A stretch of 64,000 nt of DNA from Pelodera strongyloides (lineage: Eukaryota; Nematoda; Chromadorea; Rhabditida; Rhabditidae): NCBI GenBank assembly GCA_036852015.1, contig JAANDG010000423.1:62001-126000 (forward strand), read 5' to 3'. The notes below the pieces were generated by a model, which did no database searches, was not told the DNA's origin, and saw only the letters and a program-made list of their open reading frames with translations. Each line of letters starts with the position of its first letter. Positions within the stretch are counted from its first letter, which is position 1. A program made the translations under genes and the position numbers. Positions 37,632-49,309 of the stretch are shown in pieces.

Positions 37632-38490
37632 TTCGATTCACTACTACCTACCGTTCTATCGCTACAGTAAGATAAGGGAGGTGGACAGTCCTCCCACATC
37701 CACACCCACCCACGGCATTGGTTAGGGAGCCCCAAGCCTGGTGACTCCCCTTTCCAACTACCCGGGGATGTTCTGCTACCTCAGAGTGCAATGCCGGGAA
37801 ATGACCCAAGTTTCCATTCACTAGTGCCAACCTCAGTGACAATGGTTGCCAACCGAGAGAGGTTGACTACCAGACCGTACCGCTCGGTACCATCAGACGG
37901 GCTCTGCTTTTAGTTTCAATACACAAGGCAAAACCCAAGACCGCCTTCTAGTACTCTGCACACCCAGATCAGTTCCTAACACACCGACGGCTGGGAATGG
38001 TCCAGGAAAAGCATTACTCATGCAGTCCCCGGTGGGTGTCAACAGCCACACGCATCTCAGATCCCGATCTAACGGATGGTATTTAAATAGTACTTCCGAA
38101 CCGGGCGCATCCCTTCGGCATTATTTCTGACCACGCATGCGCGAAACTGAGCTAGGTATGCAGAGTACTAGAAGAGCGGCTTGGGTTTTGCCAAGCATAT
38201 TGAAACCAAAAGCAGAGACCGTCTGATGGTACCAAGCGGTACAGTCTGGCAGTCAACCCCTCTCGGCTGGCAACCAGTGCCACCAAGATTGACACCAGTG
38301 AACCGAAACGAGGACCAGTTCCTGACATTGCACCCGGAGACAGCAGAACATCCCCCGGGTAGTTGGAAAGGGGAATCACCAGGCTTGGCTGCTCCCGAAC
38401 CAATGCCTTGAGTGGGTGTGGATGTGGGCGTACTGACCACTATATTACGGTACTGTAGTGATAGTACGGTAGGTAATAGTCGATGGAAAC
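37632..38490. mobile_element. Large foldback element (about 860 bp, arms about 320 bp)
   Basis: The left arm (37632-37965) reads ACTACTACCTACCGTTCTAT, AAGCCTGGTGACTCCCCTTT, CGGTACCATCAGACGG; the right arm (38155-38490) carries the complements (AAGGGGAATCACCAGGCTT, CCGTCTGATGGTACC, ACGGTAGGTAATAGTCG). A spacer of about 190 bp separates them. ORFs of 76-131 codons within the arms are mirror-image artefacts; no transposase seen. Confidence 0.75.
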
Positions 38491-38659
38491 CTTTGCAGGT
38501 TGACTGCATTGTAGACGAACAAGAACAACGACGTAAAGGAGACAGCCATAAAATTTTCTTCACTTTCCACTACCACCTTATCATCTCCCCTAAAGCTCAG
38601 TTCTACTCTCCTTGATCTCGGTCCCCCAGATCCTATTCTACCTCTCACCTTTACCTATA

Positions 38660-39212
38660 CCTATATCTCCGGCGCTATCTCTCTCTTTCTCACTCTGTTT
38701 CTCTCGCTCTTTCTCATTCTCCGTTTCTCTTTCTCATCTCGTGCCTTTTATTTTCCTCGCACTTTTCCTGTCTCTCTATCCAACTCTCTCTTCCCTCGTA
38801 ACCTTCCTCTCTCTCTGTTTCTCTTTCTGTGTGTCTCTCTCTCCTTTCTTTGTCTCTCCGTCTTTTTCCCTCACTCCTTATCTATATTTACCTCGCTTGT
38901 CTTTCTCTTTGTCCCTTGCGTAGTTCTCTACCTTTTATTACTTTTTCATTACCAAACCCTCGTAACTTTCCTCACCCCTACCCTCGCATCTTATATATAT
39001 TCCTCCCTCCCTCGCTCCCTTTCCCTCCCTCTCTCTCCTCCCCAACTCCCTGCAACTCTACGTACATATCCTTTCTTTCCCTCTTAATTATGTAGATTAT
39101 CGCTGTGGAATCCCCCCTCTATTTTTCTTCTTGTCCCTCTCATAGCCTATGTATGTTATTATATCTTTGATATCTTTATCTTTTTCTACACCTCTCTTCC
39201 AATTGTCTCCCC

Positions 39213-39243
<31 letters not shown>

Positions 39244-39244
39244 A

Positions 39245-39309
<65 letters not shown>

Positions 39310-39476
39310 CTTCTCTCTCTCTCTCTCCCCTCCTCTCTCTCTCTCTCTTTCTCTCTGTCTCTCTCCTCTCTCTCTTCTCTTTCCTCCCTCGTCTTCATCT
39401 TTCATCTCTCGTTCTCTCTCTCTTCTCTTGCTCTAATCTCCTCTCTCTCGTCTCTCTGTCTTTCTCTCTCCTCTCT

Positions 39477-39545
<69 letters not shown>
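38660..39545 (+). repeat. CT-rich block (about 0.9 kb) with long (CT)n tracts
   Basis: Almost pure pyrimidine, with (CT)n runs at 39212-39355 and 39482-39545. All long ORFs here (poly Ser-Leu on +, poly Arg-Glu on -) are low-complexity artefacts. Long mirror pyrimidine tracts of this kind can form triplex DNA. Confidence 0.85.
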
Positions 39546-39546
<1 letters not shown>

Positions 39547-40049
39547 TGGCCTTTTATAAGGAATCAGTTTAAGCATATTGCAGGTTCTTCCAACAATCAG
39601 CAGTGGAACGACACAAACGTTCAAAATGAAAACTGATTACGCTTCAATTTTTCTCACAATTTGCCTTTTTACTTCCGAATTTTAGCAATCGATAACATGC
39701 GCTTTCATTGCCAACGCTTTCATAATAATTTCGAAACTATTACTGAAAAACAGCGTCTCCCCAGAAATCTACTTATCTATTCGAGCTTTCCGAAATTTTA
39801 TTTGTTGTATCGTAATAGAGCTTTTAAGTACACGTTTTTGAACGTGGAAGGTCCGAAAGTTTAATTCAAGTCCATGATCGCGTTCAAAGCGAATTTTGAA
39901 AGTCTTTACAGTAGGACTGCAAATAAAGGTCTCAGCACGGAGAGAATTGCACCGATTTTTCTTTGAGCGTGAAGGTAGATCGGTTTTGCACCGTGCTATT
40001 CATGGAAATCGGCGAACATGCGCTTGAATTACACTTTCGTGCTTTCAAA

Positions 40050-40129
40050 AGCTCTATAATACCCCGACAAGCACTGTTACTTTGTTTCTAGCTCTATAAT
40101 ACCCCGACAAGCACTGTTACTTTGTTTCT
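40050..40129 (+). repeat. Exact tandem duplication, 40-bp unit
   Basis: AGCTCTATAATACCCCGACA and AGCACTGTTACTTTGTTTCT occur twice without a difference, so the duplication is very recent. Confidence 0.95.
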
Positions 40130-40289
40130 TCTTCGAATGGATGAGCATTTATGTGATGTTAAAGCAAACATTTTGAATGTGCTTAATAACTAACATCGTA
40201 GTAGCTCTTCTCGCAACATTAATTCCAAATACAGGTAGTAAACTCCCACTTACCTCCATGACGTTGCTGTCGTTCTCCTCGCTGACGTG

Positions 40290-40517
40290 AAGCATGACGA
40301 CGTCCTAGCGGTTCACATCACCGTAGAAGAGGAAGCAGCTTCAAGACTTCAGCAGCAAGACGAGAAGCACAACCAACTTTTACTCCGAAACTTGCCGTTT
40401 CAACATCTGAAATTAATTCGTGAGATGCACTACGATACACTACAATGTGGTGACGATGGACGAATAAATACGATAAAGTTCATTCAAAAACATAAACAAA
40501 GTCTGCACAATAGTTAA
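40290..40517 (+). CDS. Orphan ORF (possible terminal exon or gene fragment)
   Basis: An open frame of 75 codons follows an AG at 40288-40289, with non-low-complexity composition (VEEEAASRLQQQDEKHNQLL, IREMHYDTLQCGDDG). It has no upstream exon or ATG in frame that I can link. The stop codon is contributed by the first bases of the MITE-A inserted at 40514. It may be a decayed fragment or chance frame; family not recognised. Confidence 0.25.
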   Translation, partial: KHDDVLAVHITVEEEAASRLQQQDEKHNQLLLRNLPFQHLKLIREMHYDTLQCGDDGRINTIKFIQKHKQSLHNS

Positions 40518-40686
40518 AGTGGAATACCGGCCGGTTTTTGAAACACATCGAGTAGACCAGCATTCTTATGCAAATGAACATAAGTTAGAATAAAAAATCG
40601 AGCTAAATTCAAGCAAATTTGCGCAAATACATAAGAACTCAGTTGTCCACGATGCGTTTCAAAAATCGGCCGCTATTTCGCTTTAA
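40514..40686. mobile_element. MITE-A copy
   Basis: TTAAAGTGGAATACCGGCCG at the left, AATCGGCCGCTATTTCGCTT plus TAA at the right; shared core TTAGAATAAAAAATCGAGCT. Confidence 0.85.
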
Positions 40687-41844
40687 CTAGAGAGTAAATC
40701 TCTATCAGCTCTAATATAGTATTTTTAACTTACCATTCCTTCCAAGTTGAACGTTTGTCCGTTGCTCCATTCTTGTTGCAAGCACACCATTTGTGCTAAA
40801 AGGTACCACTATTCTAGTCTTCCTTTAAATATATGCTCTCAATTATGAAAGAAAACATTTAATAATATATTGAGAAACATGGAAGAACGAACAGAAAGCA
40901 TCAATTACTCATACAACAATAAACATCTCAATTACTACGTAACAAATATGACACAAGTAAACGAATACACTAAACTAAATGGAAAGTACATAAAGATTAA
41001 ACACTAGAACATTTGGGTGAGTACACGTGTCTTTGAAAACACTGACTGGAAATGGTCACACTATTTGCATGCTTACACTCGTATGTTAATGTGTAGTCTA
41101 ATTTTCGCATGCTAAATTGTGGGCGTGGCTTGGTGGACGGAAGAGAGCTCGACTTGCGAGAGCAAAGAACGAGCGAATTGTTAATTTGTATTTAGTTGTT
41201 GCTACAATTAGTTGTAATTTACAAGTATAAAAGTGTTGTGAACAATTTGGGAGTACAATAAGAAACGCAGTATGAAATTAGAGAATAAATGGGTCGCTTT
41301 GAATAGGGGATTTGGAAAATAATATCACATGTTGTGTCCATATGTATACCCGTTATTGATTATTGAATGCGACTACCAATAACCAATTGGTTTCTTTGGT
41401 CGCAATCGTCGCCATTTTCTTGATTGAACATGCGCGACAATTGTACCGTATTTTGGAACGGCACGTGTATATTTTTAATTCTTCATATTATATATGCAGG
41501 TTTCGTGCAAAAATTCGGTGGTATTTGAATCACAGAAATTTTTTGGGATACTTGCAAATCCCATAGGCCGCGATTTGGTTCTAGCGCAGGGCTTTTTTTT
41601 TGGTTTTCTTTTCATTTGAGGCAGCAAAGAGTCACACTAATAATATATAATTTAAACCCGCCTCCCGTGTCTGTTGGTCTGAGGACTTTTTTTCGAATTT
41701 CGACCTGAAACTTTATCAGTCTACTGATCTTGAGACGCTGATTACGAAATCGAAGGTCGTTCCGTCTGTTTCCGCTTCCGCGCGGAGAAACACGACCGCA
41801 CAGTTGGTCAGAGAAACAGAAAATATCGCGCAGAATGATGGAAT

Positions 41845-42010
41845 TGAAAAAATCAATATCGATCGATAATCCACAGAAATTGCAAAAAGAGAGCCAAACA
41901 CGGCTTAGGAGTCGAGATAAAATCTCGAGCCCTCTAATCAATACTGCTCAACTTCGAAAGATAAGTTGAATGATGGAATTGAAAAAATCAATGCCGATCG
42001 ATAATCCATA
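41845..42010 (+). repeat. Dispersed repeat block leading into the 129-bp array
   Basis: Contains TATCGATCGATAATCCACAG, CTCGAGCCCTCTAATCAATA and CGAAAGATAAGTTGAATGAT, then a second CGATCGATAATCCATAGAAA. The same order of blocks occurs in a rootletin intron at 13205-13345. Confidence 0.75.
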
Positions 42011-42019
42011 GAAATTGCA

Positions 42020-42600
42020 CGTTTCTGCTTCAGAATATATGACGGCCAAAGTAAATCGACGTGCAAATTTCGCCGTAGCGCAAAGATAACGGTGGAAATC
42101 AAATTCAGTGATCAAGTGAAGCTCGCGTTCGAGACATATTCTCGATCACGCTTCTGCTTCAGAATCTATGACGTCCAAAATAAATCGACGTGCAAATTTC
42201 GCCGCAGCTCAAAGATAACGATGGAAATAGACTTCAGTGATCAAGTGACTCGCATCAGAGACAGATTCTCGATCACGCTTCTGCTTCAGAATCTATGACG
42301 TCCAATGTAAATCGACGTGCAAACTTCGCCGTAGCGCAAAGATTACGATGGAAATCAACTTCAGTGATCAAGTGAAGCTCGCGTCAGAGACAGATTCTCG
42401 ATCACGCTTCTGCTTCAGAATCTATGACGGCCAAAGTAAATCGACGTGCAAATTTTGCCGTAGCGCAAAGATAACGATGGAAATCAACTTCAGTGATCAA
42501 GCGAAGCTCGTGTCAGAGACAGATTCTCGATCACGCTTCTGCTTCAGAATCTATGACGTCCAAAGTAAATCGACGTGCAAATTTCGACGTGCAGACGACG
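42020..42600 (+). repeat. Tandem array, 129-bp unit (43 codons), about 4.5 copies
   Basis: TTCTGCTTCAGAATCTATGA recurs at about 42022, 42151, 42279, 42408 and 42537, a period of 128-129 bp. The unit is a multiple of three and stays open in one frame, giving repeats such as MEINFSDQVKLASETDSRSR then FCFRIYDVQSKSTCKF. The third unit carries a small deletion that shifts the frame, so there are two open blocks (42092-42298, 42348-42617). No start exon, splice sites or known domain seen. Confidence 0.85.
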
Positions 42601-42609
42601 ACGACGTTT

Positions 42610-45600
42610 TTCTTTGAGTCGAGGAGAACTTAAGAATGCAATTGCAGCCGATTAGGCAACTTGTCACGCCTTCAGTACCATTTTTTAGACCTTAAGAATA
42701 CCAAAAATAAGCCTTAGATACCATATTTAGTGACCCAATTGACCAAATCCTGCCAAATTCAATAGCAACATAAATAAGACCCATAGATTGCTCCTGTGAA
42801 AATTTCAGACAGATTGGTCAACTTTAAAAAAATTCGCACTGGTGCACCATTTTTTACTAAGAGGAAGTCACTATAATTGCCTGTAACTCATTAACGGGTG
42901 GATATTTTTGTACCAAATTCGGGAGTTTTTTTCTTTGAGTTCGAGAAGAACTTAAGATTGCAATTGCAGCCGATTAGGCAACTTCTCACGCCTTCAGCAC
43001 CATTTTTTAGACCTTAAGAATACCAAAAATAAGCCTTAGACACCATATTTAGTGACCCGATTGACCAAATCCTGCCAAATTCAATAGCAACATAAATAAG
43101 ACCCATAGATTGCTCCTGTGAAAATTTCAGACAGATTGGTCAACTTTAAAAGAATTTCGCACTGGTGCACCATTTTATTCTAAGAGGAAGGCACTATAAT
43201 TGCCTGTAACTCATTAACGGGTGGATATTTTTGTACCAAATTCGGGAGTTTTTTTCTTTGAGTCGAGAAGAACTTAAGATTGCAATTGCAGCCGATTAGG
43301 CAACTTGTCACGCCTTCAGCACCATTTTTTTAGACCTTAAGAATACCAAAAATAAGCCTTAGACACCATATTTAGTGACCCGATTGACCAAATCCTGCCA
43401 AATTCAATAGCAACATAAATAAGACCCATAGATTGCTCCTGTGAAAATTTCAGACAGATTGGTCAACTTTAAAAAAATTCGCACTGGTGCACCATTTTAT
43501 ACTAAGAGGAAGGCACTATAATTGCCTGTAACTCATTAACGGGTGGATATTTTTGTACCAAATTCGGGAGTTTTTTTCTTTGAGTCGAGAAGAACTTAAG
43601 ATTGCAATTGCAGCCGATTAGGCAACTTGTCACGCCGCCGCGCCTTCAGCACCATTTTTTAGACCTTAAGAATACCAAAAATAAGCCTTAGACACCATAT
43701 TTAGTGACCCAATTGACCAAATCCTGCCAAATTCAATAGCAACATAAATAAGACCCATAGATTGCTCCTGTGAAAATTTCAGACAGATTGGTCAACTTTA
43801 AAAAAATTTCGCACTGGTGCACCATTTTATACTAAGAGGAAGGCACTATAATTGCCTGTAACTCATTAACGGGTGGATATTTTTGTACCAAATTCGGGAG
43901 TTTTTTTTCTTTGAGTCGAGAAGAACTTAAGATTGCAATTGCAGCCGATTAGGCAACTTGTCACGCCTTCAGCACCATTTTTTAGACCTTAAGAATACCA
44001 AAAATAAGCCTTAGACACCATATTTAGTGACCCGATTGACCAAATCCTGCCAAATTCAATAGCAACATAAATAAGACCCATAGATTGCTCCTGTGAAAAT
44101 TTCAGACAGATTGGTCAACTTTAAAAAATTTCGCACTGGTGCACCCTTTTATACTAAGAGGAAGGCACTATAATTGCCTGTAACTCATTAACGGGTGGAT
44201 ATTTTTGTACCAAATTCGGGAGTTTTTTTCTTTGAGTCGAGAAGAACTTAAGATTGCAATTGCAGCCGATTAGGCAACTTGTCACGCCTTCAGCACCATT
44301 TTTTAGACCTTAAGAATACCAAAAATAAGCCTTAGACACCATATTTAGTGACCCGATTGACCAAATCCTGCCAAATTCAATAGCAACATAAATAAGACCC
44401 ATAGATTGCTCCTGTGAAAATTTCAGACAGATTGGTCAACTTTAAAAAATTTCGCACTGGTGCACCCTTTTATACTAAGAGGAAGGCACTATAATTGCCT
44501 GTAACTCATTAACGGGTGGATATTTTTGTACCAAATTCGGGAGTTTTTTTCTTTGAGTCGAGAAGAACTTAAGATTGCAATTGCAGCCGATTAGGCAACT
44601 TGTCACGCCTTCAGCACCATTTTTTAGACCTTAAGAATACCAAAAATAAGCCTTAGACACCATATTTAGTGACCCGATTGACCAAATCCTGCCAAATTCA
44701 ATAGCAACATAAATAAGACCCATAGATTGCTCCTGTGAAAATTTCAGACAGATTGGTCAACTTTAAAAAATTTCGCACTGGTGCACCCTTTTATACTAAG
44801 AGGAAGGCACTATAATTGCCTGTAACTCATTAACGGGTGGATATTTTTGTACCAAATTCGGGAGTTTTTTTCTTTGAGTCGAGAAGAGTTTTTCTTAAGA
44901 AACTTAAGATTGCAATTGCAGCCGATTAGGCAACTTGTCACGCCTTCAGCACCATTTTTTAGACCTTAAGAATACCAAAAATAAGCCTTAGACACCATAT
45001 TTAGTGACCCGATTGACCAAATCCTGCCAAATTCAATAGCAACATAAATAAGACCCATAGATTGCTCCTGTGAAAATTTCAGACAGATTGGTCAATTTTA
45101 AAAAAATTCGCACTGGTGCACCCTTTTATTCTAAGAGGAAGGCACTATAATTGCCTGTAACTCATTAACGGGTGGATATTTTTGTACCAAATTCGGGAGT
45201 TTTTTTCTTTGAGTCGAGAAGAACTTAAGATTGCAATTGCAGCCGATTAGGCAACTTGTCACGCCTTCAGCACCATTTTTTAGACCTTAAGAATACCAAA
45301 AATAAGCCTTAGACACCATATTTAGTGACCCAATTGACCAAATCCTGCCAAATTCAATAGCAACATAAATAAGACCCATAGATTGCTCCTGTGAAAATTT
45401 CAGACAGATTGGTCAACTTTAAAAAAATTTCGCACTGGTGCACCATTTTATACTAAGAGGAAGGCACTATAATTGCCTGTAACTCATTAACGGGTGGATA
45501 TTTTTGTACCAAATTCGGGAGTTTTTTTCTTTGAGTCGAGAAGAACTTAAGATTGCAATTGCAGCCGATTAGGCAACTTGTCACGCCTTCAGCACCATTT

Positions 45601-46997
45601 TTTAGACCTTAAGAATACCAAAAATAAGCCTTAGACACCATATTTAGTGACCCGATTGACCAAATCCTGCCAAATTCAATAGCAACATAAATAAGACCCA
45701 TAGATTGCTCCTGTGAAAATTTCAGACAGATTGGTCAACTTTTAAAAAAATTTCGCACTGGTGCACCCTTTTATACTAAGAGGAAGGCACTATAATTGCC
45801 TGTAACTCATTAACGGGTGGATATTTTTGTACCAAATTCGGGAGTTTTTTTCTTTGAGTCGAGAAGAACTTAAGATTGCAATTGCAGCCGATTAGGCAAC
45901 TTGTCACGCCTTCAGTACCATTTTTTAGACCTTAAGAATACCAAAAATAAGCCTTAGATACCATATTTAGTGACCCAATTGACCAAATCCTGCCAAATTC
46001 AATAGCAACATAAATAAGACCCATAGATTGCTCCTGTGAAAATTTCAGACAGATTGGTCAACTTTAAAAAAATTCGCACTGGTGCACCATTTTATTCTAA
46101 GAGGAAGGCACTATAATTGCCTGTAACTCATTAACGGGTGGATATTTTTGTACCAAATTCGGGAGTTTTTTTCTTTGAGTCGAGAAGAACTTAAGATTGC
46201 AATTGCAGCCGATTGGGCAACTTGTCACGCCTTCAGCACCATTTTTTAGACCTTAAGAATACCAAAAATAAGCCTTAGACACCATATTTAGTGACCCGAT
46301 TGACCAAATCCTGCCAAATTCAATAGCAACATAAATAAGACCCATAGATTGCTCCTGTGAAAATTTCAGACAGATTGGTCAACTTTAAAAAAATTCGCAC
46401 TGGTGCACCATTTTATTCTAAGAGGAAGGCACTATAATTGCCTGTAACTCATTAACGGGTGGATATTTTTGTACCAAATTCGGGAGTTTTTTTCTTTGAG
46501 TCGAGAAGAACTTAAGATTGCAATTGCAGCCGATTAGGCAACTTGTCACGCCTTCAGCACCATTTTTTAGACCTTAAGAATACCAAAAATAAGCCTTAGA
46601 CACCATATTTAGTGACCCAATTGACCAAATCCTGCCAAATTCAATAGCAACATAAATAAGACCCATAGATTGCTCCTGTGAAAATTTCAGACAGATTGGT
46701 CAACTTTAAAAAATTCGCACTGGTGCACCCTTTTATACTAAGAGGAAGGCACTATAATTGCCTGTAACTCATTAACGGGTGGATATTTTTGTACCAAATT
46801 CGGGAGTTTTTTTCCTTGAGTCGAGAAGAACTTAAGACTGCAATTGCAGCCGATTGGGCAACTTGTCACGCCTTCAGCACCATTTTTTAGACCTTAAGAA
46901 TGCCAAAAATAAGCCTTAGACACCATATTTAGGGACCCGATTGACCAAATCCTGCCAAATTCAATAGCAACATAAATAAGACCCATAGATTGCTCCA
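42610..46997 (+). repeat. Satellite array, unit about 322 bp, 14 copies (last truncated)
   Basis: GAGTCGAGAAGAACTTAAGA recurs at about 42617, 42938, 43260, 43581, 43914, 44237, 44557, 44877, 45208, 45533, 45857, 46178, 46500 and 46817. Copies are about 97-99% alike by eye. The copy near 43630 has extra CGCCG; that at 44880 has a 12-bp AGTTTTTCTTAA-type insertion; the last ends at ATTGCTCC then unique DNA. No long ORF is preserved on either strand. Junction with the 129-bp array is direct. Confidence 0.95.
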
Positions 46998-47847
46998 GGG
47001 TGTCGTCTAAAACGCAGACAGCTTTGGGCCGCCTACTGGACCAGTCCAGACGTGTTTTGGAGCAAGATGGTAGAGGCACTCAACGGTCAAACCAGCATCT
47101 CCTTTTTTCGCTTATAACGTTCATTTTACTGCTTTTCTATTTTTTGACTCCCACTTGATTACTCGATTTATTTCGCTCTCCTTGGCCACTGCTACACTAA
47201 TGCAGCCTTTGATTTCGTAGCAGTTTCGCCAATGGGATTGGCTGATCGGGAAGAAACGTCTCCCAGATGGGTAACTGACCATTCCTAATCTATCTATTGT
47301 GCAATTTGACCGGATTATCGCTAAACGGATGACGACAATAGTGCTAAAGTTTGACCGCAGCTCTTTTTATGAATACCACTTTATTCAGACATACAATAAT
47401 CACGCATGAAGTTAAGCATGTAGAATTCAGGGTCCCGTTTTTCTCAGAATTCGGGTATCTTCATTGTAGCTCACATCCACAAGTTGGCACGGTCCAAATT
47501 CTATTTCATGGTACGATACGGTACCTGGCCTTCGCGCCAAATTCAAATTTAAATCGGGCGGGAGGAACAAAATAATCAATACAAAGCGAATTTGGGCCTC
47601 TGCTGGGTTGGGAAGCATGCAAGTGCTTTTACCGTCTACCGGCATCCATTCTCTATTTTTTTATAATAATAATGATAATATATCTTATTATCAGTTTTTG
47701 TTGCTTATTAGCTTATTTATTCAGCCACTGAACTGATGAGGGTCAAGCTGTTGTTTCGTCTTCAGTTAAGGCCCTAACGGGATAAACTATTTACTTTTAT
47801 TATTTATTTGTTTATCCATGCCCCTCAGCCCGCGCCTACCATAGACA

Positions 47848-48000
47848 TACTGAGGAAACTCCGCGTACGTGCCGCGACTTTATGGCGCCAAAAAGGTGCG
47901 CCGCCAACCTACAGCGACATCATGGCACATTTTCCGGAAAGGAGAGACTCCTCAAAAATGGGTGCACGGCTGGTGCGCCCCAGTTGCGTCGTGGAAGCTC
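47848..48000 (+). repeat. CTGAGGAAACT family, copy 1
   Basis: Starts ACTGAGGAAACTCCGCG and ends about 150 bp on at GCACGGCTGGTGCGCCCC, GC-rich between. The same two end blocks flank 53318-53490 and 63190-63345, with divergent middles. An ORF across it (47808-48017) has no splice or start support. Confidence 0.55.
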
Positions 48001-49309
48001 CAGTTATTAGATATTAAAACGCGCGCGTCACATAATTTTCCTCGTCTGCGTCTGAACTTGTATATTTTTCCTCTGCTTTCGTTGTGATTTCTGGATTGTT
48101 TTGTAGGGAAAAAACTGGCCCACAACAAACGGTGTAATTTACGATGATGGACCACTGATGCACAGCCACATTACCGCAATTTTTTTCAGACAGAAGCCGT
48201 ACCTCACTTCTGTGTTGGATATCAACAATCCGGCAATGGCGACTACGTATGTTCTCTTATTTTTCTTTTCGCGATTTATTGTTAGACTAATTCTACGATA
48301 CATTTAGTAAACATTTATATTCCTACACGTGTGTGTGTAGTAGAGATTTGATTTTGATGTTCTTGGGTTGTGTGAAGCGTGCTGGTTCATGCGGGTGATT
48401 GACGCACATAAACATACAATTCAATGCGGGCCCGCGGGCATGTGGGAGTGGGTTTTATGAAAGTCCTGTTCTTCTTCTACTCGTTTCGCGCGAAATAAAA
48501 CCAATCCCACGTTTCCTGACACTCGAAGCACCGTATCCCGCAATTCCTGACAAATTAAGGGGAATTGTGTGGAGTTACTGTATGTTCGTGTCGTGCGCAC
48601 ATAAACACTGCACGCACACTGACGCGGAAAATTTTGAAAATGGATTTCTCTGTCCTCTATTCTTCTACTGCTGCACGTTTCCCACGAAACAAAACTAATC
48701 CCCGTTTCCTGGTAGGCTAAGCACCCAATCCCACGTTTCCCGTGCAATAAGAAAAGCCGCATGTTTCCTGACAGATTAGCCAATCATGTCCCGCAATTAA
48801 GCACTAGGCAAGGCCTCGTGCTAGGGGGGGGGGGCGCGAGGCCCCTAATTAGCGCTCGCAAGAAGGACGGAATCCCGCTTTTCCAGCTAGATTGGGAGGA
48901 AACGTTGGATTATGAGTTCCGCCAAACTGCAAATGAAGAACATTGTGATTTTACTAGTCTGCCACTGTTTTTAGAGTTGTTTTTGAATTTTTTTTAATGT
49001 ATTGTGTTTATTGACATTACTAGTTGGAAGCCGTCCATCCTAACGGAGAATAGGAGTTCTGTGTGTTCTCTGTGTTTTATTATTAGTATTTTTTGGCTTT
49101 GCAAGAAGCCGTCGACTAACAAAATAAAGTTGAACAAAAAATGCAGGAGTAGGCGGAATAATGAAGACAACAGTCCGCATTATCTTTAGTATGGCGAAAC
49201 ATTTTACATGCCGTCGTCTTTGTCCATTTTTCTCCACAATTATTGTTCGTTCTATGGATTGTGGGCGAGTTTGATTGCGCTATAGTTTGTTTATTGTAGG
49301 TAGGTACGA

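Larger units (their letters stand above)
36382..49309. other. 12.9-kb gene-poor, repeat-dominated spacer
   Basis: Holds the foldback at 37632, the CT-rich block, an orphan ORF at 40290, and two tandem arrays at 42,020-46,997. The stretches 40,690-41,840 and 46,998-49,300 show no convincing exon; a (C)n/(T)n run lies at 37,362-37,430. Confidence 0.5.

Noticed and set aside
38152..38563. 83-131 codon ORFs at 38.15-38.56 kb
   Set aside because: They lie in the arm of a large foldback and mirror ORFs in the other arm; no gene-like features.
39097..39624. Long ORFs rich in Arg-Glu or Ser-Leu on both strands
   Set aside because: They are translations of (CT)n/(GA)n microsatellites with no start, splice or codon support.
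42610..46997. Satellite or 41-bp minisatellite as a CRISPR-like array
   Set aside because: Units are contiguous tandem repeats with no unique spacers, in a eukaryotic intron-rich context.
47808..48087. Overlapping 69-72 codon ORFs
   Set aside because: They coincide with the CTGAGGAAACT repeat copy and have no linked exons.
48191..48246. Possible upstream exon (with an ATG) of the NLS-protein gene
   Set aside because: It can be joined to 49.3 kb in more than one frame and none is clearly better; left out of the model.
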